From assembly GCA_045647745.1 (NCBI GenBank), contig JAZRMQ010000066.1:62001-126000 (forward strand): a DNA stretch of 64,000 bases. The letters run 5' to 3'. This document shows, piece after piece, positions 25,737-34,912 of the stretch. The first letter of the stretch is position 1, and each line of letters starts with the position of its first letter. This DNA comes from HGM04593 sp045647745 (lineage in GTDB: Bacteria > Bacteroidota > Bacteroidia > Bacteroidales > Bacteroidaceae). The translations under genes were made by a program, and so were the position numbers. The notes beneath the pieces were generated by a model, which did no database searches, was not told the origin of the DNA, and saw only the letters and a program-made list of their open reading frames with translations.

Positions 25737-27067
25737 TGGAGAAGAGAATTGTTATATTAGGCGGAGGCGAGAGTGGATGCGGCGCAGCCATTCTGGCCAA
25801 AAAGCTGGGATTTGACGTGTTTCTGTCGGATTTTGGAAGCATCGCGGACAAATACAAGCAGATGCTCGACGAGCAAGATATTCCTTGGGAAGAGGGCAAG
25901 CACACAAAGGAACTGATATTGAATGCCGGCGAGGTAATCAAGAGCCCGGGCATACCTAATGAGGCTCCCATTGTTGTGCAGATAAAAGATGCCGGCATCC
26001 CCATTATTTCCGAGATTGAATTTGCTGGACGATACACGAGGGCAAAGATGGTGTGCATCACCGGAAGCAACGGAAAAACCACCACCACCTCACTTATATA
26101 TCACATTTTCCGCGAGGCCGGACTCGATGTCGGCTTGGCAGGGAACATTGGCAACAGCCTTGCTCTTCAGGTGGCTCAGGGCGACAGAGATTATTACATT
26201 GTAGAGCTCAGCAGCTTTCAGCTCGACAATATGTATGAGTTCAGAGCCAACGTAGCGGTGCTTTTGAACATCACCCCCGACCACCTCGACCGTTACGGTT
26301 ACAATATGCAGAACTACGTTGATGCAAAGCTGCGTATTTTGCAAAATCAGCAGCCCGACGATGCTTTTGTCTACTGGAACGACGACCCTATAATTAAGAA
26401 GGAGCTACCAAAATACCGTCACGGAAAGCTATACCCATTTGCCGAGATGAAACACGAGGGCGCAGCGGCATACACGCACGAGGAACAACTGATTTTCACC
26501 GAGCCCACCCCATTCAATATGGAGCTGGAGGAGCTGTCGCTAACCGGCAAGCACAATCTTTACAACTCGATGGCAGCCGGAATTTCGGCTAATGTGGCAG
26601 GTATACGAAAAGAGACTATACGTGAAGCATTGGGCACATTTACCGGTGTTGAGCACAGGCTCGAAAAGGTTGCAACGATAAATGGCGTTGAATATATCAA
26701 TGACTCAAAGGCAACTAACGTGAACAGTTGCTGGTATGCCCTCCAGAGTATGAAAAAGAGAACCGTGCTTATTTTGGGCGGCAAAGACAAAGGAAACGAT
26801 TATAATGAGATTGCCGAACTTGTAAAGAGCAAGTGCTCGGGACTCATCTTCCTTGGAGCAGACAACAGCAAACTGTTGGAGTTCTTTAAGGATTATGGGT
26901 TGCCTATTGCCGACACACACAGCATTGAGGATTGCGTGAAAGAGGCTCAAAAAATGGCAAAGAGCGGCGATGCGGTGCTGCTGAGCCCCTGCTGCGCAAG
27001 CTTCGACCTTTTCAAAAGCTACGAGGACAGAGGCCGACAATTTAAAGATTTAGTTCGCAAGCTATAA
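25736..27067 (+). CDS. murD: UDP-MurNAc-L-alanine:D-glutamate ligase MurD
   Basis: Cytoplasmic Mur ligase that adds D-glutamate to UDP-MurNAc-L-alanine. It is 443 residues. The N-terminal dinucleotide-like loop is VILGGGESGCGAAILAKK, the ATP loop GSNGKTTTT (110-118), then ITPDHLDRYG and the C-terminal ILGGKDKGNDYNEI and LLSPCCASFDLF. The start overlaps mraY by one base. ftsW follows after 6 bases. Confidence 0.97.
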   Translation: MEKRIVILGGGESGCGAAILAKKLGFDVFLSDFGSIADKYKQMLDEQDIPWEEGKHTKELILNAGEVIKSPGIPNEAPIVVQIKDAGIPIISEIEFAGRYTRAKMVCITGSNGKTTTTSLIYHIFREAGLDVGLAGNIGNSLALQVAQGDRDYYIVELSSFQLDNMYEFRANVAVLLNITPDHLDRYGYNMQNYVDAKLRILQNQQPDDAFVYWNDDPIIKKELPKYRHGKLYPFAEMKHEGAAAYTHEEQLIFTEPTPFNMELEELSLTGKHNLYNSMAAGISANVAGIRKETIREALGTFTGVEHRLEKVATINGVEYINDSKATNVNSCWYALQSMKKRTVLILGGKDKGNDYNEIAELVKSKCSGLIFLGADNSKLLEFFKDYGLPIADTHSIEDCVKEAQKMAKSGDAVLLSPCCASFDLFKSYEDRGRQFKDLVRKL

Positions 27068-27073
27068 AAAACA

Positions 27074-28267
27074 ATGGGAGGAGATAAGTTAAAACGCATT
27101 TTATTCAAAGGTGACAAAGTCATTTGGATTGTCTTTTTCACCCTTTGTGCCATATCTTGGGTGGAGGTGTTTAGTGCTACCAGCCGCCAGACGTATGGTA
27201 GCGGAAGCTATTGGAGCCCCATCATAAAGCACACAGGATTTCTCATCGGTGGCATATTCGTTGCGTGGTTCATACACAACCTCAAAGCTCAATGGATTGA
27301 CAAATGCAGCAAAGTAATATATTGGGCCGGGCTCATAGGACTCATTTGGGCGCAGGTGCAGGGCACAAAGCTGAACGATAGTGCCCGATGGATTAGCATC
27401 TTTGGCATAACGTTCCAGCCTATGGAGCTTGCAAAGATGGGACTCGTGATGATGACAGCGAGAATTCTGTGTAAAAACCAGACCGAGGAGGGAACAAGCC
27501 CTCTTGCCTTTGGAGAGATTTTGAAATATAGCATACCGCCGATTATCATAATTCTGAAGGAAAACTTTTCATCAGCGTTCCTGCTATCGTTGACAATATA
27601 TCTGATGATGTTTGTGGGCCGAGTTCCCAAAGGACAGTTGCTAAAGACACTAGGCGTAACAATTTTGATTGGCGCCTTGGGACTGACAGCCGTTATGCTC
27701 ACACCGGAGAGTGCAAAGAGCAGCAGCTTTGGCAGCAAGGTAATCACTTGGCAGCACCGTATAAAAGACGCGTTCAACTCAAAGCCTATAACCGCCGAGG
27801 AGTACGACGAAAATGAGAACGAACAAAAGACCTACTCGCACATTGCTGTTGCATCGAGCCACCTCATCGGTTGTGGCCCCGGCAACTCAATACAGCGCGA
27901 CTTTATACCACACGCCTACTCTGACTACATCTTTGCAGTCATAATAGAGGAGCTTGGCCTGCTGGGAGCTATTTTAGTGATGCTGCTCTACTTGACGTTG
28001 CTTTACACCTGTGGCAAGATTGCAAAAAAATGCGACGACCCTTATACGGCGTTCTTGTCGATGGGCATTGGTATGATTATTGTGACACAGGCTTTGCTGC
28101 ATATGTATATCTCGGTAGGTAATTTTGTCACCGGACAACCACTACCCCTGATGAGTCAAGGAGGAACATCTTTCCTCATCAACAGTATATACATCGGCTT
28201 TTTATTGTGCATAAGCCGATACGCAAACGCTAACAACGAAGCGACAACACAGAAAAATATTGTATAA
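27074..28267 (+). CDS. ftsW: septal peptidoglycan polymerase FtsW
   Basis: SEDS-family glycosyltransferase that polymerises lipid II at the septum together with FtsI. It is 397 residues with about ten membrane helices. Family signatures: ARWISIFGITFQPMELAK (~112-129), the large extracellular loop carrying the catalytic region, AVIIEELGLLGA (~292) and the late segment GQPLPLMSQGGTSFLINS. Position between murD and murG and the divisome context support FtsW over RodA. Confidence 0.95.
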   Translation: MGGDKLKRILFKGDKVIWIVFFTLCAISWVEVFSATSRQTYGSGSYWSPIIKHTGFLIGGIFVAWFIHNLKAQWIDKCSKVIYWAGLIGLIWAQVQGTKLNDSARWISIFGITFQPMELAKMGLVMMTARILCKNQTEEGTSPLAFGEILKYSIPPIIIILKENFSSAFLLSLTIYLMMFVGRVPKGQLLKTLGVTILIGALGLTAVMLTPESAKSSSFGSKVITWQHRIKDAFNSKPITAEEYDENENEQKTYSHIAVASSHLIGCGPGNSIQRDFIPHAYSDYIFAVIIEELGLLGAILVMLLYLTLLYTCGKIAKKCDDPYTAFLSMGIGMIIVTQALLHMYISVGNFVTGQPLPLMSQGGTSFLINSIYIGFLLCISRYANANNEATTQKNIV

Positions 28268-28286
28268 CACCACAAACTTTGTGTTT

Positions 28287-29429
28287 ATGAAAAAGGAGTA
28301 TAGAATAATCATTAGCGGAGGAGGCACAGGAGGACACATCTTCCCGGCTCTATCCATTGCCGATGCCATAAGAGCAAAGCAACCCGATGCGAAAATATTA
28401 TTCGTTGGAGCCGACAACAGAATGGAGATGCAAAGAGTGCCCGATGCCGGATATGACATTGTAGGGCTACCCATTGCCGGCTTTGACCGTAAAAACCTGT
28501 TCAAGAACTTTAAGGTTCTGTGGAAAATCCTTAAGAGCCAGCGCTTGGCAAAGAAAATCATCAAAGATTTTGCGCCGCAAGCGGCTGTGGGCGTTGGAGG
28601 ATATGCCAGCGGACCGACATTAAAGATGGCTGCAAGTATGAATATCCCGACACTTATACAGGAGCAGAATTCATACGCCGGCGTGACTAATAAAATTTTG
28701 TCCAAGCGCGCAAAGATGATTTGTGTGGCCTATGATGGAATGGAACGTTTTTTCCCACACGAAAAGATTAAACTGACGGGTAACCCTGTGCGAAAGAACC
28801 TTTTAGAAATGCGCTCTAACCGCAAGGAGGCAATGAAAGCTATGCAGCTCGATGAGAACAAAAAGTGTGTGCTCATCGTTGGCGGCAGCCTTGGGGCACG
28901 CAGCATCAACGAGGGTATAATCGCTAATATTGAAAAGATTAGAGCAAACAAAGATATTCAGTTTATATGGCAAACAGGCAAGCTCTACTTTGAAGAGATG
29001 AAAAAGAGAGCCAACGAAGCTGGATTACCCGAGAACTTGATAATTACCGATTTTGTTTCAAATATGGCAAATGCTTTGAGTGCAGCAAACCTTGTGGTGT
29101 CGCGTGCCGGCGCCGGCTCAATCTCGGAGTTTGCCCTGCTTGGCAAAGCGGTTATTCTGGTACCTTCGCCCAACGTATCCGAAGATCACCAGACAAAGAA
29201 TGCTATGGCACTTGTTGACAAAGATGCTGCAATATACGTTGCCGACGCCAATGTAAAAGAAGAGCTGATTGAGAAAGCCGTTGAAACGGTAAACGATGAG
29301 GCAAAGATTGCACTGCTCGAGGCAAATATCCTGAAGATGGGCAAACCCAATGCGGCCAGTGAAATTGCCGACGAGGTGCTTATGCTTGCCGATGCTTATA
29401 TGGAGAAAGAGGCAAAGCGCAAGAACTAA
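28287..29429 (+). CDS. murG: UDP-GlcNAc:lipid I N-acetylglucosaminyltransferase MurG
   Basis: Peripheral membrane GT28 glycosyltransferase that makes lipid II. From ATG 28287 it is 380 residues; an upstream in-frame TTG inside ftsW is less plausible. The N-terminal lipid-I loop is SGGGTGGHIFPALSIADAI (10-28), followed by VGVGGYASGP, IQEQNSYAGVTNK, the second-domain loop VGGSLGARSIN, and the UDP-GlcNAc site SRAGAGSISEFALLGKA with PSPNVSEDHQ. It begins 19 bases after ftsW; murC follows after 24 bases. Confidence 0.97.
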   Translation: MKKEYRIIISGGGTGGHIFPALSIADAIRAKQPDAKILFVGADNRMEMQRVPDAGYDIVGLPIAGFDRKNLFKNFKVLWKILKSQRLAKKIIKDFAPQAAVGVGGYASGPTLKMAASMNIPTLIQEQNSYAGVTNKILSKRAKMICVAYDGMERFFPHEKIKLTGNPVRKNLLEMRSNRKEAMKAMQLDENKKCVLIVGGSLGARSINEGIIANIEKIRANKDIQFIWQTGKLYFEEMKKRANEAGLPENLIITDFVSNMANALSAANLVVSRAGAGSISEFALLGKAVILVPSPNVSEDHQTKNAMALVDKDAAIYVADANVKEELIEKAVETVNDEAKIALLEANILKMGKPNAASEIADEVLMLADAYMEKEAKRKN

Positions 29430-29453
29430 AATTTAAAATAAGATTTTGTTTAG

Positions 29454-30836
29454 ATGGAACTTAAAGATATAAAATCGGTATATTTCCTTGGCGCCGGCGG
29501 CATTGGAATGAGTGCTCTAGTGAGGTATTTCCTCAACGAAGGTAAGTTTGTCGGGGGATACGACCGTACTCCCAGCGAACTAACCGACAAGCTCACCGAA
29601 GAGGGAGCTGTGCTACACTTTGAGGAGAATATCGACCTTGTGCCGGCCGAGTGCAAAGACCCGGAGTCGACGCTTGTTGTGTACACCCCCGCAATTCCTG
29701 CCGACCACCAAGAGTGGAGCTTGTTCAAAGAGGGTGGGTTCACAATAAAGAAGAGAGCCGAGATGTTGGGCATTATAACAAAAGGAAAGCGCGGTGTTTG
29801 CGCTGCCGGAACACACGGCAAGACAACGACGTCAACAATGACCGCTCACCTGCTACATAGTTCGGATGTTGATTGCGCGGCGTTCCTTGGTGGTATATCA
29901 AAGAACTACAAGAGTAATCTTATCACAACCGACAAGAGCGACTTTGTGGTTATTGAGGCCGACGAGTATGACCGTTCATTCTTGCATCTGCAACCATACG
30001 TGGCGACAATCACATCGGCCGACCCCGACCATCTGGACATTTACGGCAACAAAGAGAACTATCTCGAGGCTTTTGCGCAATTCACCGAGAGAATACGCGA
30101 GGATGGTTATCTTATCATACACGAGGGGTTAGAGGTGAAGCCACGCACAAAACCGGGAGTAAAGGTTTATACCTATGGTCGCGAGCAGGGCGACTTTTGT
30201 GCCGAGAATATCCGTATAGGAGGCGGTACAATATTATTCGACTACGTATCGCCTTGGCAAAGGATTAACGATATTGAACTTGGCGTGCCAATGAGCATAA
30301 ACATTGAAAATGGCATTGCGTCAATGGCAATGGCCGAGATTTGCGGTGCAACGGCCAAGGAGATAAAAGATGGAATGAAGAGCTTTGCCGGTGCCGAACG
30401 ACGTTTCGATTTTCACATAAAAGAGGAGAACCTTGTGTTAATCAGCGACTATGCACACCACCCCGATGAGGTTCGTGCTTGTGCAAAATCAATCAAGGAG
30501 CTATACGAGGACAAAAAAGTGACAGTGCTGTTCCAACCACACCTTTTCAGCCGCACAGCCGACTTTTACAAGGAGTTTGCCGAAAGCCTTTCACTCTTTG
30601 ACAAGGTTATTCTGGTGGATATATACCCTGCAAGAGAAAAACCTATCCCCGGTGTCACAAGCAAGCTGATTTATGACCATCTTGCTGCAAATGTGGAAAA
30701 GGGACTGTGCAGCCGTGCCGATGTTATAAGCACTGTTGAAAAGGAGAAAAACGATATTGAGGTTCTTGTTTCGCTAGGTGCCGGAGATATTGAAAATGAG
30801 ATTACCGAGATAAAGAGAATATTGAAGAACAGATAA
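29454..30836 (+). CDS. murC: UDP-MurNAc:L-alanine ligase MurC
   Basis: First Mur ligase, adding L-alanine to UDP-MurNAc in the cytoplasm. It is 460 residues. N-terminal YFLGAGGIGMSALVRYF, ATP loop GTHGKTTT (119-126), EADEYDRSF, SADPDHLDIYG, the C-terminal SDYAHHPDEVRAC and FQPHLFSRT are all MurC hallmarks. The stop TAA shares one base with the ftsQ ATG. Confidence 0.97.
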   Translation: MELKDIKSVYFLGAGGIGMSALVRYFLNEGKFVGGYDRTPSELTDKLTEEGAVLHFEENIDLVPAECKDPESTLVVYTPAIPADHQEWSLFKEGGFTIKKRAEMLGIITKGKRGVCAAGTHGKTTTSTMTAHLLHSSDVDCAAFLGGISKNYKSNLITTDKSDFVVIEADEYDRSFLHLQPYVATITSADPDHLDIYGNKENYLEAFAQFTERIREDGYLIIHEGLEVKPRTKPGVKVYTYGREQGDFCAENIRIGGGTILFDYVSPWQRINDIELGVPMSINIENGIASMAMAEICGATAKEIKDGMKSFAGAERRFDFHIKEENLVLISDYAHHPDEVRACAKSIKELYEDKKVTVLFQPHLFSRTADFYKEFAESLSLFDKVILVDIYPAREKPIPGVTSKLIYDHLAANVEKGLCSRADVISTVEKEKNDIEVLVSLGAGDIENEITEIKRILKNR

Positions 30837-31570
30837 TGCTCAAGAAGATACTGAAATTTATCGCAGCCTTAGTAATAATATGCTGTATGGTTTTTGCATT
30901 TGTCATTGTTCCTTTGCAAAAGGACAACGATGAGTGCAAAGGCGTTGTCATAAATATTACCAACAACAAGTTGGGCACCATCAACAACGAAGATATTGTT
31001 GAGATGCTTAGCGAGGAGACCCTTTTCCCTCAAGGCAAGATGATGGACAGCATCTGCTGTTACGAGATTGAGAATTTCATCAAGGCTATGACCCTGATAA
31101 AGGATTGTCAGGTCTACAAGACCAACGGCAATGATATCAGGGTGAATGTGGAGTGTCGTGAGCCGGTACTGAAAGTGTATGACAAAGAGGGGGCTACGTA
31201 TTATGTGGATGTTGAGGGAGAGAAGATTGACGATATAAAAAAACCGCTGTTACTGCCGGTCGCCTCGGGTGAGATTGACGACAATATGGTTGACAACGAG
31301 CTGCAAAAAGTTGTCTCGGCTATTGAAAAAGACCCTTTCTGGCTTGCACAGATTGAGCAGATATATTTTAACGAAAAGAAAGAGGCAATAATCACGCCAC
31401 GAATGGGTGATCATATAATAGAGCTTGGTAACGTTAAGCAGATTGACGAAAAGCTGCAAAACCTAAAGGAGTTCTACATTAAAGGTTTAAACACTGTCGG
31501 CTGGAACAAATACAGCAAACTGAATATAAAAATAAGCAATAAAGTCATTTGTACGAAAAGAGATAAATAG
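30836..31570 (+). CDS. ftsQ: cell division protein FtsQ
   Basis: A bitopic inner-membrane divisome protein of 244 residues. A short cytoplasmic N-terminus is followed by a membrane helix (~7-27, KFIAALVIICCMVFAFVIV) and a periplasmic part. That part has a POTRA-like stretch (GVVINITNNKLGTINNEDI, ~38-56) and the FtsQ beta domain (VECREPVLKVYDKEGATYYV, ~104-123). Assignment comes from position between murC and ftsA plus this architecture. It links FtsB/FtsL to the divisome. It overlaps murC by one base and is 2 bases upstream of ftsA. Confidence 0.9.
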   Translation: MLKKILKFIAALVIICCMVFAFVIVPLQKDNDECKGVVINITNNKLGTINNEDIVEMLSEETLFPQGKMMDSICCYEIENFIKAMTLIKDCQVYKTNGNDIRVNVECREPVLKVYDKEGATYYVDVEGEKIDDIKKPLLLPVASGEIDDNMVDNELQKVVSAIEKDPFWLAQIEQIYFNEKKEAIITPRMGDHIIELGNVKQIDEKLQNLKEFYIKGLNTVGWNKYSKLNIKISNKVICTKRDK

Positions 31571-31572
31571 AT

Positions 31573-33027
31573 ATGGGAAACACCTATTACATTGTAGCCA
31601 TAGAGCTCAGTTCCTCAAAAATTTCGGGAGCTGTAGGTATTGAGACCACAGAAGGTATGAGAATTCTGGCAACAGCAAGCACTCCTGTTGATGGTTTTAT
31701 ATCAAAGGGTGTAGTGCGCAATGTTGACAAGACAAGCGAGGCTATAACAAGCATCATCAACATACTTGAAAGCGACCTTCAGGATATTGCAATTAAAAAG
31801 GCATATATCTCCTTTGCTGGACTCAGCGTACATAGTATAAAGTCAAAGGTTGGACGAGGCTTTGGCGAATATGTCAAAATCACACAGAATATTATCGATG
31901 ATATGGAGTGTGAAAACCAAGAGACCTTTCAGGCACCCGATGGTTACAAGAGGTTACAGGTCGACACACAGGAGTATAAACTCGATGGCAATGTAGACTA
32001 TAACCCCATTGGCGCGCCAACACAATTCATTGAGTGCAATTATCTGAACATTGTGATGAAGGAGCAGTTCTACAGGCAACTGTGCGACAGCTTTACACAG
32101 GCAGATATTGAGATTGAGGATTGTTTCTGCGCTGCACAGCTCGACGCCGATATTCTGCTCTCGAAAGATTTGCGCCGCAACGGATGTGCTTTGGTGAATA
32201 TTGGTGCTGAAACAACAACCATATCAATATACAACAATGACAAGCCTAAAATGCTCACTGTACTGCCACTCGGCAGCAACAATATAACCCGTGACCTCAC
32301 TGCCGAACGTGTTTCGTTCGACAAGGCCGACGAGATAAAAATAACACGAGGATACAAATCTCCCGGCAATGAGAGTGACGGCATTGAGAGCGAGACTGTA
32401 AACAATATCATCAACGCCCGAATGGGAGAGATTTTGAAGAATGTGCGCTACCAGATTGAAGAGTCGGGCGAGAGAGTGCACCACATAGTGTTCACCGGCG
32501 GAGGCTCAAAGCTAAAGAATTTGAGGCCGCTTTTGGAAGAATTTATACCAAATTTCAGCGCCGATATTAAGCCCGAGCCACAACTCAACCTCATAAGCGA
32601 AAGTGGCATAAATGTCAACGGCGTGATAACCACAGCTCTATACGGCCTTTTGAAGCAGGGAAAGATAAATTGCTGCGAAGATCTTTTATCGCCGGCACAA
32701 CAGGCTGCACAACAAAATGGCTCGATATTTTCTCCATTAGAGATGGAAGGCAAAGAGGAGCCCGACACCACAAAGAAGAACGAGGAAAAAGAGAGAAGAG
32801 AGAGAGAAGAGCGGGAAGAGAGAGAGCGAGAAAAAGAAAGAGAAGAGAAAAAGGAGAAAGAAAAAGAGAAGGAGAAAGAGACAAAGGCTCCTAAAAAGCC
32901 GAAAAAAGGCTGGGGGCTTGGAAACCTTTTCCAAGAGTGGTTGACAAATGTCACTAGTGACCCCAATGATGTCAACCCGCAAGAGGAGCAGAAAGAGGAA
33001 CAAGAGAAAAATAATGACGACCAATAA
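31573..33027 (+). CDS. ftsA: cell division protein FtsA with long charged linker
   Basis: Actin-like ATPase that anchors FtsZ to the inner membrane. It is 484 residues, about 60 more than E. coli FtsA. The core (1-~385) shows AIELSSSKISGAVG, the SHS2-like insertion, VNIGAETTTISIYN (phosphate-2 loop) and VFTGGGSKLKNL. After it comes an extreme low-complexity run of E/K/R (~396-440, EEKERREREEREERE and on) and then a short amphipathic segment GWGLGNLFQEWL (446-457). That segment would be the membrane-targeting helix. An acidic, disordered tail follows, so the helix is not at the extreme C-terminus. It is 13 bases upstream of ftsZ. Confidence 0.95.
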   Translation: MGNTYYIVAIELSSSKISGAVGIETTEGMRILATASTPVDGFISKGVVRNVDKTSEAITSIINILESDLQDIAIKKAYISFAGLSVHSIKSKVGRGFGEYVKITQNIIDDMECENQETFQAPDGYKRLQVDTQEYKLDGNVDYNPIGAPTQFIECNYLNIVMKEQFYRQLCDSFTQADIEIEDCFCAAQLDADILLSKDLRRNGCALVNIGAETTTISIYNNDKPKMLTVLPLGSNNITRDLTAERVSFDKADEIKITRGYKSPGNESDGIESETVNNIINARMGEILKNVRYQIEESGERVHHIVFTGGGSKLKNLRPLLEEFIPNFSADIKPEPQLNLISESGINVNGVITTALYGLLKQGKINCCEDLLSPAQQAAQQNGSIFSPLEMEGKEEPDTTKKNEEKERREREEREEREREKEREEKKEKEKEKEKETKAPKKPKKGWGLGNLFQEWLTNVTSDPNDVNPQEEQKEEQEKNNDDQ

Positions 33028-33040
33028 TTGATACAAAAGT

Positions 33041-34447
33041 ATGGAAATTAAAGAACCAGTAAGACAAAATCTGCCATTCGCAATACCAACAGATGCGCCA
33101 AGAATTATTAAAGTTATCGGTGTTGGTGGCGGTGGTAGCAATGCTGTACAAAATATGTACCGCAAAGGCATACACAATGTATCATTTGCGGTGTGTAATA
33201 CCGACCTGCAAGCAATGCAAAACTCACCAATCCCCAAAAAGGTTCAATTAGGATTGGAGATTACCGAGGGCCTTGGTGCCGGCAACGACCCCGAGGTTGC
33301 ACGTAAAGCTGCCGAAGAGAGCCGTGAAGAGATTGCAAGGCTATTCAATGACGGCACAAAGATGGCATTCATCACAGCAGGTATGGGTGGTGGAACAGGA
33401 ACAGGCGCTGCACCCGTTGTTGCTGAGATTGCACGCAGTTTGGGAATTTTAACCGTGGGCATTGTGACCATCCCATTTAAATTTGAGATGACCGGAAAAA
33501 TCAAGCAGGCCCTCCGCGGTGTCATTGAAATTTCAAAGCACGTCGACGCGCTGCTTGTCATCAACAACCAGCGTCTCATTGATATGTACCCCAAGATGCA
33601 GGTATCCGAGGGATTTAAGATTGTCGATGATGTGCTCACCACAGCAACAAAGAGTATCGCTGAAATTATCACCGCACGCGGTGTCATCAATCTCGACTTC
33701 CGCGATGTAAAGAAGATACTAAAGAACGGAGGCGTTGCAATTATGAGCTACGGCATAGAGAGTGGCGATATGCGCGTTTCTCGCGCCTTCCGCAAGGCAC
33801 TACACTCACCATTGCTCAACGACAACGATATATATAAATCAAAGAAAATTCTCTTCAATATCTACGAGAACCCCAACGACCCTATTCGTGTCGAGGAGAT
33901 GGGCGAGGTTGAATCCTTTATGTCACAGTTCACAGATGAGAACATTGAACTCATCTGGGGTTACAGCAAGGATAACAGCCTGCAAGAGGGCGAGGTTAAA
34001 GTAACGGTGCTTGCTACCGGATTTGGTATGAAGAATATCCCGGGCATTGAACCCGAGGTAAAGGCAATCATCGAAGAGGAGAAAATTATCACTCGCATCG
34101 AGCAGGAGAAGATTGAGGAGGAAAACAAAAAGCTCAGCCAAATGGTTGATGTTTTTTACAAGCCCGACTACAAAGTATATATTTTCAAAGGTGATGAGAT
34201 GTACAACGAGGAGTTCCTCTCTGCGCTTGACAATTCACCCACATACCGCCGCAGCGCTCAGGAGTTGGAGAGAATGATTTCAATATTCAGCAACGAGCCC
34301 GTTGTCAGCGACACAAAGAGTGTAGATGACGCCACTAACGTTGTTGATAAGAATGATGATGAAGAGGAGAGCAACAACGAAGAGGAGAGCGTTGGACAAC
34401 CGGTATTCTACAACAGCCTAAATGAAATAACTGAAACAGAAATATAA
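33041..34447 (+). CDS. ftsZ: cell division GTPase FtsZ
   Basis: Tubulin-like GTPase that builds the Z ring. It is 468 residues. GTP-binding GVGGGGSNAVQNMY (~27-40), the tubulin signature GGGTGTG (116-122) and the synergy loop NLDFRDVKKIL (~225-235) are all intact. The C-terminal ~130 residues are unusual: a glutamate-rich helix (EEEKIITRIEQEKIEEENKK), a folded-looking stretch and an acidic tail ending NSLNEITETEI. I see no classic conserved C-terminal peptide (DIPAFLR-like). It is the last core dcw gene; the YqeY-like gene follows after 12 bases. Confidence 0.97.
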   Translation: MEIKEPVRQNLPFAIPTDAPRIIKVIGVGGGGSNAVQNMYRKGIHNVSFAVCNTDLQAMQNSPIPKKVQLGLEITEGLGAGNDPEVARKAAEESREEIARLFNDGTKMAFITAGMGGGTGTGAAPVVAEIARSLGILTVGIVTIPFKFEMTGKIKQALRGVIEISKHVDALLVINNQRLIDMYPKMQVSEGFKIVDDVLTTATKSIAEIITARGVINLDFRDVKKILKNGGVAIMSYGIESGDMRVSRAFRKALHSPLLNDNDIYKSKKILFNIYENPNDPIRVEEMGEVESFMSQFTDENIELIWGYSKDNSLQEGEVKVTVLATGFGMKNIPGIEPEVKAIIEEEKIITRIEQEKIEEENKKLSQMVDVFYKPDYKVYIFKGDEMYNEEFLSALDNSPTYRRSAQELERMISIFSNEPVVSDTKSVDDATNVVDKNDDEEESNNEEESVGQPVFYNSLNEITETEI

Positions 34448-34459
34448 AAAATAGAGATT

Positions 34460-34912
34460 ATGGATTTGTTTGACATTATCAGTAACGATATCAAAGAGGC
34501 TATGAAAGCCAAAGACAAGGTTGCACTCGACACACTACGCAATATCAAGAAGGTGCTCCTTGAGGCAAAAACGGCTCCGGGCGCAGGCGACACCGTCAGC
34601 GACGAGACTGCCATCAAGATAATTCAGAAATTGGTCAAGCAGGGTAAAGAATCGGCCGAACTTTACCAAAGCCAGAACCGTCCCGAGCTTGCACAAGAGG
34701 AACTTGCGCAGGTTGAGGTTATGTCTAAATATCTTCCCAAGCAGATGAGTGAAGAGGAGGTTGCAGCCGTGCTCAAAGAGATTATTGCACAAACAGGCGC
34801 TAAAGGACCTCAAGAGATGGGCAAGGTGATGGGCGTGGCAACAAAGCAACTCGCTGGCAAAGCCGAGGGAAAGACAATATCGGCAATTGTTAAGCAACTG
34901 TTGAATAATTAA
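34460..34912 (+). CDS. GatB/YqeY domain protein
   Basis: A 150-residue helical cytoplasmic protein of the YqeY family, related to the tail domain of GatB that touches tRNA in the Glu/Gln amidotransferase. Typical features: N-terminal NDIKEAMKAKDKVALDTLRNI, middle LVKQGKESAELYQSQNRPELAQEE, C-terminal MGKVMGVATKQLAGKAEGKTISAIVK. The cellular role of free-standing YqeY is not established. It is cotranscribed after ftsZ and its stop overlaps the stop of convergent recO by 4 bases. Confidence 0.92.
   Translation: MDLFDIISNDIKEAMKAKDKVALDTLRNIKKVLLEAKTAPGAGDTVSDETAIKIIQKLVKQGKESAELYQSQNRPELAQEELAQVEVMSKYLPKQMSEEEVAAVLKEIIAQTGAKGPQEMGKVMGVATKQLAGKAEGKTISAIVKQLLNN

Noticed and set aside
32448..32975. 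Minus-strand frame rich in S, F and L opposite ftsA
   Set aside because: It is the complement of the GA-rich charged linker of FtsA; the composition follows from that and there is no start context.
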